A stretch of DNA of 64,000 nt, from contig CAJNOL010001330.1 in the NCBI GenBank assembly GCA_905250125.1, positions 1 through 64,000 on the forward strand. Direction: 5' to 3'. The notes under the pieces were generated by a model. The model was not told the DNA's origin. It made no database searches and saw only the letters and a list, made by a program, of their open reading frames with translations. This stretch comes from Rotaria sordida. Taxonomy: Eukaryota; Rotifera; Eurotatoria; Philodinida; Philodinidae. A program made the position numbers and the translations under genes. Shown here in pieces: positions 12,740-24,722 of the stretch. Each line of letters starts with the position of its first letter. Position 1 is the first letter of the stretch.

Positions 12740-12903
12740 CAGAGGTCCAAACAAGCTCACTTCTTAAAGGCCTGGCCTGCCTGAGACAAGCTTACATCCC
12801 TTGTAACCTGTCTGTGCCTGTTCTTTGTTTTTCTTGGCATAGCCTGCCTGCCTGTAATTTTTCAGGCCTCCATGGGCCTGCCTGTCAAGGCCTGTGTATT
12901 TTT
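12739..12903 (+). mobile_element. hAT-type end fragment rich in GCCTGCC motifs
   Basis: It starts CAGAGGTCCAAAC, similar to the end CAGAGGTGGAAAC of the element at 42285-45326. It carries many AGGCCTG/CCTGCCTG motifs like the subterminal parts of that element. Only about 165 bp remain, with no transposase. Confidence 0.5.
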
Positions 12904-12926
12904 TTCACGTCAATATCATAGTAAGA

Positions 12927-13089
12927 TGGGGGTGTGGGTGTCGGTCTCGGTGTGCGTGTGGGTGTGGGTCTGGGTGTTTGAAGAAAATATCCACACCCAC
13001 ACCCATCGACCCACACCCACACCCATCGACCCATACCCACTCACATCCACAGCCACCCACACCCACACCCACACCCACACCCACACCCA
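12927..13089. repeat. telomere-like hairpin 3
   Basis: The G-rich arm (12927 to about 12982) is followed by a loop with GAAGAAAAT, then a long C-rich arm to 13089. That arm includes five perfect ACACCC units at its end. It precedes the second copy of the 480-bp unit just as hairpin 1 precedes the first. Confidence 0.85.
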
Positions 13090-13571
13090 GCATTTGATCT
13101 TTCATAAACGACAAATATTTTTACTCGACACCTCTTTTTTTCTAAAAATTTTTCAAGATCTCAGTCATCCTCTATTCGAAAAATAAACCATCTTTCGAAA
13201 AAATAGAAAATCTTTTTCGTTTTTTCTCCGCTTATGACTTCTTAATAGCGCAAATCAAGTTTCTCTGTTGTTACTTATACAATATATTTAATTTTCTTCT
13301 GTTTGAAGAGCGCGTCATTCTTTTTCAAAAACAAAACATTCGAAATACATAAAAAGGAGTATGCGTGATGGTATTGACTTGATATCAACTATGTATGAAA
13401 ATATATATAAAATGTTTTGCTTTGAGGCTTTTTATTTATGTAAATATGAATATAATATATTACATTCGTCAAAATAAAAATTAATTTGATTGTTTTTTCT
13501 ACGACCTTTTGCTTCTCGATATTTTTTCAAGGATGAATATGTTTCGATGTTATTTTGTATGCATTATTCAC
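13090..13571 (+). repeat. second copy of the ~480-bp duplicated unit
   Basis: Nearly identical to 12184-12664. It is interrupted at its right end by the hAT element at 13572-14785 and resumes after 14793 with TATGCAC. Confidence 0.85.
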
Positions 13572-14785
13572 TAGAAGCCTGCGGTTCCAAAAAAATTACA
13601 ACCGAGAACCGAATCGAGGACCAAATGTTTCTGTTTCTCTTACCCGGAACCGGAACCAGAACCGTTAGGAACCGAGCTTTTTCTTGAGGATGAGAGTTTC
13701 AAGATGTGCGGATGTTGCAAGATGCGCATTATATCAGTACCTTGCTTCATTTATTCATGAAAAGTTTTCGTAGTAATCCTGGTTTTCAAGAAAAAGCTCT
13801 TAAGTTAGTGAAAACGAAAATTATTAAACGGCAATGAACAATACTATCTACTACATTTACAACGACTACTCCACCATCTGTCCATACAGATTCACTTGAT
13901 TCTCAATCGACAACATCAAAAGGTCTTCTTTCATACTATTTTGATATACTACAAAATTCCTTAATATTGTCAACAACAACGTATGAGTTAGATGAATATA
14001 TGCCATCAAATGTCCCATTTAGTGAACATGATGATGTTTTATAATCCCGCGACAACAGAATTTAACGTTAACGATCTAATTTTCTATAGCTCAAGATTTT
14101 TATGCTGTATAAGCATCGAACAATATTGTAGAAAGACTTTTCTCCTCTGCAGAATACACAAGTATCGATAAATGCATCAATCTTGGTGCAAAAAATACTC
14201 CTATTATTATTTTTTCAGAAAAATTTAACATTATTAAAATCATATGATAAAAAAAATTGATGAAGTTGATACAACTGAAATGACAGGAAAGATGGCTGAA
14301 CAGTCATGTTCTACAATCTCCTGTCCTAACTAAATAACAATATATTGCTATAACAATAAAAAAGACGTTTAGAATGAGTAACTAAGATAATGTTATTCTT
14401 TGTGATCATGATCATGTGGAGTATATGGAAATGATGAAGTCGATCTTTTTAGACCTTGTATACTATAAATATTTTATATGAACACATTGTATATTAATGT
14501 TTTATATCATTCTTTGAATTTTATTTTATCTTTTCAAGTAGCTACTTATTTGATGAAGTCATAAATACGAAGAGTTCCGAAGATAAAATGTAGAAATTTC
14601 TAAAAATATCCAATGACTCGGTATTTTGTATGTTACGGTAAAATCATCGGTTCCTTTTTCGGTTCCTAAAACTTTTTCGGAACCGAAAAAAGAACCGCTT
14701 TTTTTCGATTTCGCGAACCGGAATCGAACCAGAACCATCGGTTCCGGTTCATTTCTCGGGTAATGTTAGGAACCGCAGGGCTCTA
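13572..14785 (+). mobile_element. degenerate hAT transposon, 1214 bp
   Basis: The ends TAGAAGCCTGCGGTTCC and GGAACCGCAGGGCTCTA are inverted, and GGTTCC/GGAACC motifs are dense in both subterminal regions. Flanking octamers are TTATTCAC (13564-13571) and GTACTCAC (14786-14793). The empty site in the first duplicated unit reads GTATTCAC, so each flank has one mutation from it. Two pieces of a hAT C-terminal dimerisation region remain: a Tyr-Glu-Leu-Asp-Glu-Tyr motif near 13985-14005, and VERLFSSAEYT around 14125-14165. Stops separate them, so the copy is dead. Confidence 0.85.
13870..14240 (+). pseudogene. hAT transposase C-terminal remnant
   Basis: Two short coding blocks remain. One, at about 13870-14040, ends in a stop after His-Asp-Asp-Val-Leu. 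The other, at about 14115-14245, has the conserved ASN..VERLFSSAE motif of the hAT dimerisation domain. A TAA sits just before the second block. The N-terminal zinc finger and catalytic core are absent, so this is a decayed internal-deletion copy. Confidence 0.7.
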
Positions 14786-15519
14786 GTACTCACTATGCAC
14801 AAATCACTGAAGCATATCGTTTCATGCATAACGTGTGGGTCATGTGTACCTATGTTCGTGATAGAGTATGTAACAAAAAAACAAAAAAACAAAAAAATAG
14901 GAAAATAAAACCAAACACATTAACGAAGAATATGAAACATATAAAGGTGCCTTATTGCAACAGTGAAAAGTAATCATTTGCCAAAACAAGTAACTAGTGC
15001 TGCATAACTACCACCAAGTCAAATCAATAACAAGTTGACAAGAAATTTTTCCAGTATACTTGGTTTTATTGTTTTTGTTGTGGTGAGTAACGTATCTGAA
15101 TAATGCTAAAAGTAGAAACAAGTTTATTAACCCTTTACCCTCTATTGGCAACTAGAATTACCATTTTTAGAAACATCGGAGAAAATGCAGAACGCGTGAT
15201 ATCAAAAACCTCTTTACACATCTCATCTAGAGAATTCTTTAAACTATCGATTGATAAAAATAATATTTTGTATCTTTACTCTGTCTCTAAGATATACGAC
15301 TTGCAAACGAGACAATTATGAGATTACTAAGAAAAGACTTCTTCTATTTAAATTGTCTTTTTTGTACCTACGAGGAATACTTATCTTGATGATGTGGTGA
15401 ACGATAAATATCGACAAGAGTTGCTGCTATTGAATAAAATGCGTTTAAAAATTTTCACACGAATTAGTAGAATAAGATATTGTACGACATAAAATGGCAA
15501 CTGGAGTTGCCATTGGGAG

Positions 15520-15928
15520 TAGACTTCTGCAAAATGGTCATGGTTACGGTCACGATCACGATGTCTCGTGACCGTGACTAGTTTTCGAAAAATTGCCGTG
15601 ATTGGGATCGTGAGCGTGACTAAATATCTCGTGACCGTGGCTTAACAGTGGAAAATTTTGATATTAAAAGTCTGATTTTTCTGAAAAAAAATCAAGATTT
15701 TAATTGATTTACGGATTTTCTTTGTTGTATTACAGAAGAAATCTACGAAATCAATTTAAATCTTGATTTTGTAGCACAAAAATCCAGCTAGTAATCCAAA
15801 ATTTTCGTGACCGTGACGTAATCGTGACTAGTTTCGAAAAATTTGCGTGGCTATGAACGCGACCGTGACCAGGCAACTCGTGACCGTGACGTGACGTGAC
15901 TGAAAAATCGTGGTCACGTAGAAGTCTA
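15520..15928. mobile_element. hAT-type MITE, 409 bp, perfect 8-bp target duplication
   Basis: It starts TAGACTTCTG and ends with GTAGAAGTCTA, with dense GTGACCGTGAC/GTCACGGTCAC motifs in both subterminal parts. ATTGGGAG occurs at 15512-15519 and exactly again at 15929-15936. An 8-bp duplication is the hAT hallmark. No coding sequence. Confidence 0.9.
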
Positions 15929-16066
15929 ATTGGGAGTAACGACATGAAAAAATAAATTTTAATTTTCATCCAAACGCAAAACTTGTAAATATTTACACAT
16001 AGATAAGTAAACAGATTGCTGTTATTTATAAATATGAGCATCATTTGTTGTTATATAAATGTTTGA

Positions 16067-16138
16067 TGTGAGTATGGATGGGTCTGAGTGTCAATATCGA
16101 ACAAGAAGAGACTCAAACCATACCCACATCCACACCCC
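16067..16138. repeat. telomere-like hairpin 4
   Basis: A degenerate G-rich arm (GTGAGTATGGATGGGTCTGA), a loop holding GAAGAGA, and a C-rich arm ending CCACATCCACACCCC. It is located inside the piggyBac-like element. Confidence 0.7.
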
Positions 16139-16977
16139 AATTCTTTTAAATCTTCTTATATTCGGAGTTGAAGAAGAATGAATCAATAATTATATATTTT
16201 ACTTGATAATTTAATTACTTCGAGAAAAAAGGATTTTATACATATAGAAAGTTGTTTCAGGAGCACATATGTGGTAGAGAAACAAAAGGAAAACCTTTAT
16301 ATATGTTGGTTTTTTCTTTATTCGTATTGTTGAATTAAAACAATACATTGTATTGTTACGAAATCAACCAGCTATTCACAAAAGATTAAAAAAAAGTTTT
16401 AATGTCACTACCTCCTAATGACAACTGGAGTTGCCAAATTACCGTGTACACAGGGAAGTGCACTTGATCGATCTGCTTATATTATTGATCTACTGAAGAG
16501 GATAATACTCTGTTTCAATAGTTGTTTTATTAGTAACTCTTCTCGAACCGTTATGGGGGAGAAGGTAGAGGGTTAAATAATACGCACAGAGCGCCAATCT
16601 AATTTCTACATTAGACACAGTTTAGATAAATATGAAATTGATCTCAATGATCGATTTATAAGTGTTTTTCTGCTTGGTACTCTAGCAGTCAAAAATGAGC
16701 AACTAATGCGCTACATCGACCACTATTCTTTTTTCAGTCAACGTATTTAAACTTTGAAGAAATGTTCGATTTTTTATATTTTAACCATCGATATTATTTT
16801 CACTTTAGCATCATTAAAATGAGTTGAAGTATAAGCGTTTAAACACGTTAACAGAGTAAATGTGTTGAAAAGAAAAAAAACAGACACTTTTCATACGTTT
16901 GAATCCGTTCAATGGAAACATTTCAACGATAGTGCACAATATTCTCTCTTATTTGACGCGTTTTAACCAGTTAATAA

Positions 16978-17500
16978 TTGTGAGTCTATGAGCTTTTTGA
17001 TTTTAAACTGAATTTTGAAAAACAAAACTCCCTTTAAATAACAGTATGGGCGCTAGAGGTGCTCAAAAGACACCCGGTTTCTCCAAACAAGGCAGGCGGC
17101 GTATAAATTTCACAACGTCATGAAACTTTTAATTTTTCATGAATCACTCACAATCGAAAACCCTAACAAACTATCTCGAACACACACTCACTACGCTACT
17201 AAATACTTATGTCTCGAATCTCATCATAATATCACACCATAACCCATACATTGTCAATCTTCTCCACAAACACGACAACATAATTATATCGCTATCCAGA
17301 TATGTATATGCACCACTTTTTTCTTAGAATGGGGGACTAGGGGGACAAGAGGGACTAATGAATTCTGAATTCATATATGCACCTATATGCTCCTCCTCCC
17401 TTTTCTTATAGGATGGAGAGAACTAGGAGAACTTGAGAGGACTAATGAATTCTGAATACACATATGCATGTATATGCCTCCCATTTCTTAGAGGATAAGG
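16978..17500 (+). repeat. repeat block A with two ~85-bp units
   Basis: It begins with a segment containing TTTTAAACTGAATTTTGAAA that recurs at about 18205. Two direct units with ACTAATGAATTCTGAAT and ATGCATGTATATGCC (about 17327-17412 and 17413-17495) follow. The same units recur at 18246-18590. No gene was seen; short frames here are repeat-derived. Confidence 0.7.
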
Positions 17501-18185
17501 GACAACACTGTAAAAAAGAAAGAGTAGAATATTTAATCTTTGCCCTATCTACAATTTTTCATAAGTCCCTCAAGGATTTATCACGATTTCCTAAACTCTT
17601 GAAGGGTCTGGAAGCCGGAGAGTTTATGAAATCAAGGGTATATGAGAATAAAAAGAGTTTATTAAGCTGAAATTTAGGGGCAAGAGTTAATTATTCTGCG
17701 TATAAGGGCAGATTATTCTACGCTTTCACGAAAAAGATTTATTAATTTTCGCATCAGGGTAGATTGTTCTATGTTTCCATGAGAAAGGTTTATTATTCTG
17801 AAGTTTAAGAAAAAAGTTTATGATTCTTTTTATGAACTTGATTAAGTAATCTTTACAATTTTTTTCTAACGTACTATTTTCTAAATTTCAAAATGCAAAG
17901 TAATTTCCTTCGTAGTAGTGCGTCGATAAAGCATATTGAGATAAGCGAATCAATATAAAACGCAGTATATATTAAAATATAACGACCTCAGAAAGCAATT
18001 AAATAGATAAAAGTCTTGTGAAACACTAATTGATAGAGAAAATTGTTCTCTATCGAACTGTATTTCCAGTTCGTCTGGAAAAATGTTTTCACCGAGAAAT
18101 AATCGACACAAAGTAACCAATTAAAACATATTAACGCTCATGATTATTTGATCATGAATCGATGACTCATCTCAATTTAGGCGTA

Positions 18186-18585
18186 TAGGTAGAGTCTTTG
18201 GGCTTTTCGATTTCAAACTGAATTTTGAAAGAACGACCGTCCCCTTTAACAACAGTACGGGGGAACTAGAGGGGAGAGGGCTTGGGGCCACTGAACAATT
18301 CTGAATTCAGATAAGCATGTATATGTCCCCCTTTTTTAAAGATGGGGGGATTAAAGAATTCTGAATTCAGATATGCATGTATATGCCACTATTTTTAGAA
18401 TGGAGAAACTAAACAGTTTGGGATTCTGTAGTCCCCATATCCCAAAAGAAATGGGCACATATACATGCATCTCTGAATTCTTTAGTCCCCCGAAGCCTCC
18501 CTAGTCCTCCCATCCTAAAAAAAGGGTAGGGAAGCATATACATGCATATCTGAATTCAGAATTCCTTAGTTCCCCATCCTAAAAA
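18186..18585. repeat. repeat block B: two direct then two inverted ~85-bp units
   Basis: Direct units at about 18246-18340 and 18341-18425 carry GAATTCTGAATTCAGATA then GCATGTATATG and a G/C-rich AGGATGGGGG-like end. Inverted units occupy about 18426-18500 and 18501-18585, so the block can fold back. It ends exactly at telomere-like hairpin 5. Confidence 0.75.
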
Positions 18586-18624
18586 GGGTGTGGGTGAGAA
18601 AACAATCACACCCACACCCCACAC
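18586..18624. repeat. telomere-like hairpin 5
   Basis: GGGTGTGGGTG, a loop AGAAAACAAT, then CACACCCACACCCCACAC. The shortest and cleanest example of the motif in the window. Confidence 0.85.
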
Positions 18625-18654
18625 GTATTTTCGGCAACGAACCGATAACCGAAA

Positions 18655-18715
18655 TGGGTGTGGATGTGGGTGTTAGCACACGATACATTAACAGTAAGAC
18701 CCACACCCACACCCT
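18655..18715. repeat. telomere-like hairpin 6
   Basis: GGGTGTGGATGTGGGTGT, a 26-base loop, then CCCACACCCACACCCTT. It is separated from hairpin 5 by only 30 bases containing AACCGATAACCGAAAT. Confidence 0.85.
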
Positions 18716-19079
18716 TCCTTAGGATTTTTAGAATCTGAAGATTTTGACAATCTCAAATATGAAATAAACAATTAATATTAACATTCCTTTCTCTTACCCG
18801 AAGCAGTCAACAGTCCTCTTTCAAATTAGACTACCCTAAGTGCTTTATTTTCGAGTAGAATGAGACAAGTTGTCATGCATGAGAGTTCTATTTTCCTCTC
18901 CGGTCTCTAAAATTCTTCCAAGTATCAACTTTTGAAGGCATAACATTTTTGTTGTGTCTGTAGTCCCACGAATCCAAAATCTGTGGAACGTTTGATGAAA
19001 ATCACATGCACCGTGATGAAAACAGATTCTGCAACAGAAAGGCTTTTAATGATAATAGAAAGAAAGCCAATTGTCGTCA

Positions 19080-19816
19080 TACTTGAAACGGAATCGTCCG
19101 GGTCGAACTTTTAAGACCGGCAAAGACCGGTTTCACCGATTTTTTTTGTCATATTTTAGGGTACGAAGATTAAATTAATGTATTTTGCTCATTTTTATTG
19201 ATTTTCATGACTTCAAAAATCAACAAATATGAGTATAAACGTTTTCCACTGATAAATTTATAGTTGTCAGTAGACATCCAGCTCTAAATTTTGCACTCTC
19301 GTTTTCTCATTCGTATGGTGAGAGTCTCGAATTACGCTGAATGGATTTATTATGGTCACGAAAAGCTAACAACTCATCAGAGACTAAATATAGTTTGAAC
19401 TAAAGATTTCGCTGCTCGAGATTTCGAGCTCACTTTTTTAGACTTTGTTACTGACTGTCAGAAACTCCCAATTACTAGTTTTTGTTACTTCATGGTTTCA
19501 TTATTTGAATATTAAAAAAGATCTCCTGTTGTAGTAAATGTTATATCAAATACTAGTCTTTTGCAACTGTGAAAATGCGCAGATATTAAAAAGACTAAAA
19601 TATGATATCTAGCATAAAAAAGCAACCCTTTTAGCTTATGTTGATTTCCTAGTTTTTTTTTGTGGACTGAATTCTATAACTGAACCGGTCGATTTTTTGT
19701 CGATTTTTGCCGGTTCGATTAAGACTTTTAACCGGTTGGCCTGGTTCAGTTGAAAAGGCTAAACCGACCGGTTCGGTCCGGTCTGGAAGAATCAGACCGG
19801 TTCCAAGTCTGATTGT
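19080..19816. mobile_element. non-autonomous hAT-like element with CCGGTT-rich ends
   Basis: The ends TCATACTTGAAACGG and the inverted TCAGACTTGGAACCG match at about 11 of 15 positions. Subterminal parts are full of GACCGG/CCGGTC motifs on both sides, typical of hAT binding sites. The target duplication is ambiguous. No coding sequence. Confidence 0.55.
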
Positions 19817-20390
19817 GGTATCCTATCATTGGTTATGTCTATATATAGGGATTACATATGAACACGTTATTATTTAATAAACCCCTTTATACTATTGTGT
19901 TAATGATCCATCGTCATAGAATTTGTTGACTGTTATAATGTAGGACAAAATTAAAATTATTCTTACAGTTGATGTATTTTACTATTCATTGTCGAAATTT
20001 TTACTTCATAGTTTTTATATATTTCAGATTTTTGCATTACAACGATACAAACAGAAAAAAAGCAATCTGGAATAGTGTCTTTGATTTTTCAAGGTAGAAA
20101 AAGTATATAATGAATACTTCAATAAACCTGACTTACAGAGACCTGTACTTTTCAACGCAGATGCATTATGTCAGTTATTGTTAGGTTCAGAGCCATTAAA
20201 ATCAAAGCTATTGAGAATTATAAAATAATATATTTAAATGAAGATGAAAATTGATAATGACTTTCACTTCACTTTACCACATTTTTCAAACAGTACCAAT
20301 TGTTTCTAAGAGGAAACAATTATATTCATTTATACTCTTCAAATCATTGGTTGTACATATAAAATATGCTCTAACATTATTTTAGGTAAC

Positions 20391-23300
20391 ATGGATCAAC
20401 TTGACAACCTTTGTTCTTCTTCAAACCAATCTATGTTCAGGTCGATTCTGATTGCTAATCGAGGTGAGATTGCAGTACGCATCGCTCGCACTCTGCGTAA
20501 CATGGGCATTCGCAGTGTTGCCGTATACTCTGAAGCTGACCGATATTCAGCACATGTGACTGCAGCTGATTCTGCCGTTGCACTTGAGGGCAATACACCA
20601 GGCGAAACCTATCTTCGTGGTGACTTAATTATCGCTGCTGCAACATCGCAAAACGTTGAAGCAATTATTCCTGGGTACGGATTTCTCTCTGAAAATTCCG
20701 ATTTCGCCGTGCAATGCGAAGCAGCTGGTATTTGTTTCATTGGACCTACGCCAGAACAAATGCACCAACTCGGTCTCAAACATATTGCATATGAGGTAGC
20801 AGCCAGCGCTGATGTACCGCTCCTCCCTCATTCAGGATTACTCACTGACATTGAGAAGGCTAAACTGGAAGCGAAAATTGTTGGTTACCCAGTTATTTTG
20901 AAAAGTACAGCTGGTGCAGGTGGTATGGGAATTATGCTGTGTACGGATGAAAACCAGCTTGTTAGTCGGTTCTCAGAAGTAAAACGTGCAGCCACAAAAT
21001 TTTATAGTGATGATGGTGTTTATCTCGAACGCTATATCGATGATGCTCGTCACATTGAAGTACAAATATTTGGTGATGGACATGGTCATGTAATAGCACT
21101 TAATGAACGAGATTGTTCTTTGCAACGCCGCCATCAGAAGATCGTTGAAGAAACACCACCACCGAATCTATCCGATGAAGTGCGTGTTTGTCTTCGAGAT
21201 GCGGCTGTTCGACTAGGCACGTCGGTAAAATATCGTTCAGCAGGCACCGTTGAATTTGTTTACGATCGTACATGTAATGAATTCTACTTTCTTGAAGTGA
21301 ACTGTCGCTTACAGGTAATTAACAATTGAGTGAGAGTGAGGATGAGGATGAGGACGAAGATAACGGTAAGGTTCTTCTCTTCATCTTCACCCTCAGAAGG
21401 TTAAGATGGTATCGGTAATAAATTGCAAATACACCTATTCTTGTTTTAGGTAGAACATCCGGTAACCGAGCTGGTATATGGCATCGATCTTGTCGAGTGG
21501 ATGGTCAGCTTGGCCGCTGGGCAGCCACCACGTGCTCTCTATAGTCCACCGATACCTAAAGGAGTGGCCATTGAAGTACGACTTTGTAGTGAAGAACCTC
21601 TACGTAACTTCGAACCATCATCTGGCACACTTAGCCAGGTAGTATTTCCGAGTGATGTTCGCGTCGATACTTGGGTCACCAATGATACACAGATATCGCC
21701 TTTCTACGACTCATTGCTGGCCAAGTTGATTGTGCATGGTGCTGATCGTAACGAAGCTATCGAACGTTTGCATCATGCTCTGGCACATGTTCGCCTTATC
21801 GGTATTAGTACGAATCTGGACTTTCTTCGTCAACTGATTGCCTCATCATTGTTTATCCGTGCGGACATTTCTCTCAAAACTCTAACCGTCTTCTTTCAGT
21901 ATCAGCCAAATGTTGTAGAAGTGTTAGCACCAGGAACCTACACAACTATTCAAGATTATCCCGGTCGTGTTAATCATTGGGACGTGGGGGTGCCACCATC
22001 GGGTCCCATGGATGATTATGCTTTTCGTTTGGCCAATCGTTTAGTCGGCAACGCCGAGAATGCCGCAGCACTTGAATGTACACTTGTAGGACCATCATTG
22101 CGTTTTCACGCTTCCACCATCATTGCTATTACCGGTGCAACAATGAGCCCAATGCTAGACGGCATATCCGTCGACTTGTGGGAACCAATACCTGTGAAAG
22201 CTGGTCAAATATTAAAACTGGAAAAGTCTACATCCGGCTGCCGTACGTATATCGCTGTTCAAGGTGGCTTCGATGTACCCATCTACCTCGGCAGCCGCTC
22301 GACCTTTGTTCTTGGAAAATTCGGTGGCTACGCAGGACGGATACTAAAATCCGGTGATATGCTTTTTATTGATAAATGTATTAGCGACTCAATACCATCT
22401 AGCATATCAGATGGTCTCATTCCTCAGTATCCAACAGAAGACGAGGAATGGGAGGTGGGTGTGTTATATGGTCCACATGGTGCACCCGATTTTTTTATGT
22501 CTGACTATATTGATCAATTTTTTGATACTATTTGGCAAGTACATCATAATTCAAATCGTCTCGGCGTGCGTTTGTTAGGACCCAAGCCAGCTTGGTCTCG
22601 ATCGGATGGTGGCGAAGCAGGTCTGCATCCTTCTAACATACATGATTGCGAATATGCTGTTGGTAGTATTAACTTCACTGGAGATACACCCATCATTCTT
22701 ACTCAAGATGGACCAAGTTTAGGTGGCTTTGTTTGTCTAGTGACGATTGCCAAAGCAGAACTTTGGAAAATTGGTCAAGTAAAGCCTAATGATCGAATTC
22801 GTTTTTTCCCGATTACTTTTGACCAAGCATTGGCACTGGAACATGATCAAGACAAATCGTTGGCAACATTGACATCATCCACTACTTCTATCCCATTATC
22901 ACTATTATCGTCGTCCACATCCACAACATTCGAATGCATACTTGCTCAACTACTATCAACAGCTACACGACCAACAGTCGTCTATCGACAAGCAGGTGAT
23001 CATTACATTCTCATTGAATACGGTGCCATGCAGCTTGATCTACGTTATCGATTTCGTGTCCATCTACTGATGGAAGAATTACGTGATCATCATCCAGTTA
23101 ATGGTATACTAGAATTAGCACCTGGTGTTCGTTCACTTCAAATCCGATACGACAGTCGAGTGATTCATCAACAGCAACTCCTTGCCATATTGCTTGCTGC
23201 TGAATTCCGTTTGCTCACTGAAGAGAGTGATATATGCGTCAAGAGTCGCATTATCTATTTGCCACTTGCTTTTGAAGACTCAGCTACACTTGATGCTGTG

Positions 23301-24206
23301 AAGCGTTATCGAGAGACGGTGAAACAATCGGCACCCTGGCTGCCTAATAATGTCGACTTCATCCAGCGTATTAATGGACTCCCTTCAAGAGATGATGTAC
23401 TACGGATTGTGTTCGACGCTTCGTATCTAGTACTCGGTCTCGGTGACGTTTACCTTGGAGCACCCTGTGCAGTGCCGATCGATCCACGTCATCGACTGCT
23501 TACTTCCAAATATAATCCAGCGCGCACATTTACTGCTGAAGGTACCGTAGGCATCGGTGGAGTTTACATGTGTATTTACGGTATGGATTCGCCAGGTGGC
23601 TATCAATTGATAGGTCGTACATTGCCTATCTGGAACACATTTACCCTTAATACAGCATTTGAAGATGGTCATCCATGGCTTCTTCGTTTCTTCGATCAAG
23701 TTCGCTTCTATCCTGTTGACGAGAAGGAACTTTCCATCCAGCGTGATGCATTTCGTGAAGGACGTTTGAGCGTGCGTATCGTTCACGATAATGTATTTAA
23801 TTTAGGTGAATACAACGCTTTCCTCAAACGTGAATCGGAAAGTATTGCCAATTTTACTGCAAAGCAAGCAGCTGCCTTCGCCGAAGAAGTGTCACACTGG
23901 GAACTCGACGATTATCGCCGCAGAGCACACACTGTAGCGAACGGTTATGACATCGAAGAGGCTCAGGAAGCCATTGATGGACAAGTAGACTTGACTGCTG
24001 ATATTTGTGGTAGTGTATGGAAAATACTGGTGGAAAAAGATGGGATGGTGGAAATGAACGCACTTGTTATCACACTCGAAGCGATGAAAATGGAATTTAC
24101 TGTTCGTTCTCCAATTGCTGGTCGCGTGTGTTCGGTGTTGTGCCATACTGGTCAGTTGGTAGCTGCGGGAGATGTTCTTTTACGAATTGAACCTGTTGAA
24201 CAATGA
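20391..24206 (+). CDS. urea carboxylase (biotin-dependent), two exons, ~1226 aa
   Basis: ATP- and biotin-dependent carboxylation of urea to allophanate, the first step of the urea amidolyase route. Exon 1 is 20391-21314, the intron is 21315-21449 (GT..AG), and exon 2 runs from 21450 to the stop at 24204-24206. The intron falls inside the conserved Asn-Cys-Arg-Leu-Gln/Val-Glu-His motif of the biotin carboxylase domain, and splicing restores it exactly. Domains: biotin carboxylase/ATP-grasp ~15-450 (IANRGEIAVRI, glycine-rich loop AGAGGMG near 172); KipA/AHS2 domain ~460-780 (TIQDYPGR, PPSGPMD); KipI/AHS1 domain ~800-1010; biotinyl domain ~1150-1226 with EAMKM, biotin lysine K1188. The length matches stand-alone bacterial/fungal-type urea carboxylases (~1200 aa). 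No allophanate hydrolase partner is in the window. AATAAA lies ~95 nt after the stop. Metazoans generally lack this enzyme, so horizontal acquisition is likely. Confidence 0.95.
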
Positions 24207-24722
24207 GTTATAATTGACTTTTTGAACTTATATCTTTTTCTTATTTATCCGTAGAAATTCCTATCCAATATGTGCATCCTGATAGAAAATTCATTTTTCA
24301 AAATAAATTTCTTAACTATTCATTTAATTATACGTAAGGACGAATGTTATATCTTCATCTTTATTTTTATTTCTTATCATTGTAACTGTGCTACAGTTAC
24401 AGCTGTTTTGTGGCAATAGAGGCAATGAACGATCATTTTATATATTCACCTAAAACTTTGAAGAATAGTTGAACTTACCACGTTTTAAATGTTTCAAGAA
24501 GAGAAAAATAATAAATCCACATAATTAGTGCCTATAAAACAGTCATTAATAATCAATCAATATTATACTTATAAAAATATTGTAAAGCGATTTTGTATCG
24601 TATGAAAGGTAAAGAAACTTGATCACTAAGATCGATTTCTATGCATGTTAAAACTAAAACAAGATTTCTTATCTGTTACGTTCGTAGTGTTCTCCTACGG
24701 TCGTAAAAATGGAGATGAGTTA
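24207..24722. other. 3' flank of urea carboxylase, no gene seen
   Basis: AT-rich sequence with a polyadenylation-like AATAAA near 24302. No further gene or clear repeat was recognised before the tRNA-like sequence. Confidence 0.5.

Larger units (their letters stand above)
15131..16572. mobile_element. piggyBac-like non-autonomous element
   Basis: It is flanked by TTAA at 15127-15130 and 16573-16576, the piggyBac target. The ends are CCCTTTACCCTC and, inverted, CCCTCTACCTTC. Palindromic CAACTGGAGTTG-type motifs recur inside (near 15145, 15498 and 16425). No transposase frame remains. A hAT MITE (15520-15928) and telomere-like hairpin 4 lie inside it, so both arrived later than the host element or were carried along. 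Confidence 0.6.

Noticed and set aside
12066..13186. Open frames of 67-112 codons on both strands in the GT/AC-rich tracts
   Set aside because: They translate GGGTGT/ACACCC repeats into Thr-His-Pro or Gly-Val-Cys strings; frames stay open only because the repeat lacks stops.
15103..15321. 72-codon frame at the left end of the piggyBac-like element
   Set aside because: It starts outside the element border (15131) and has no transposase motif; its composition is typical of chance frames.
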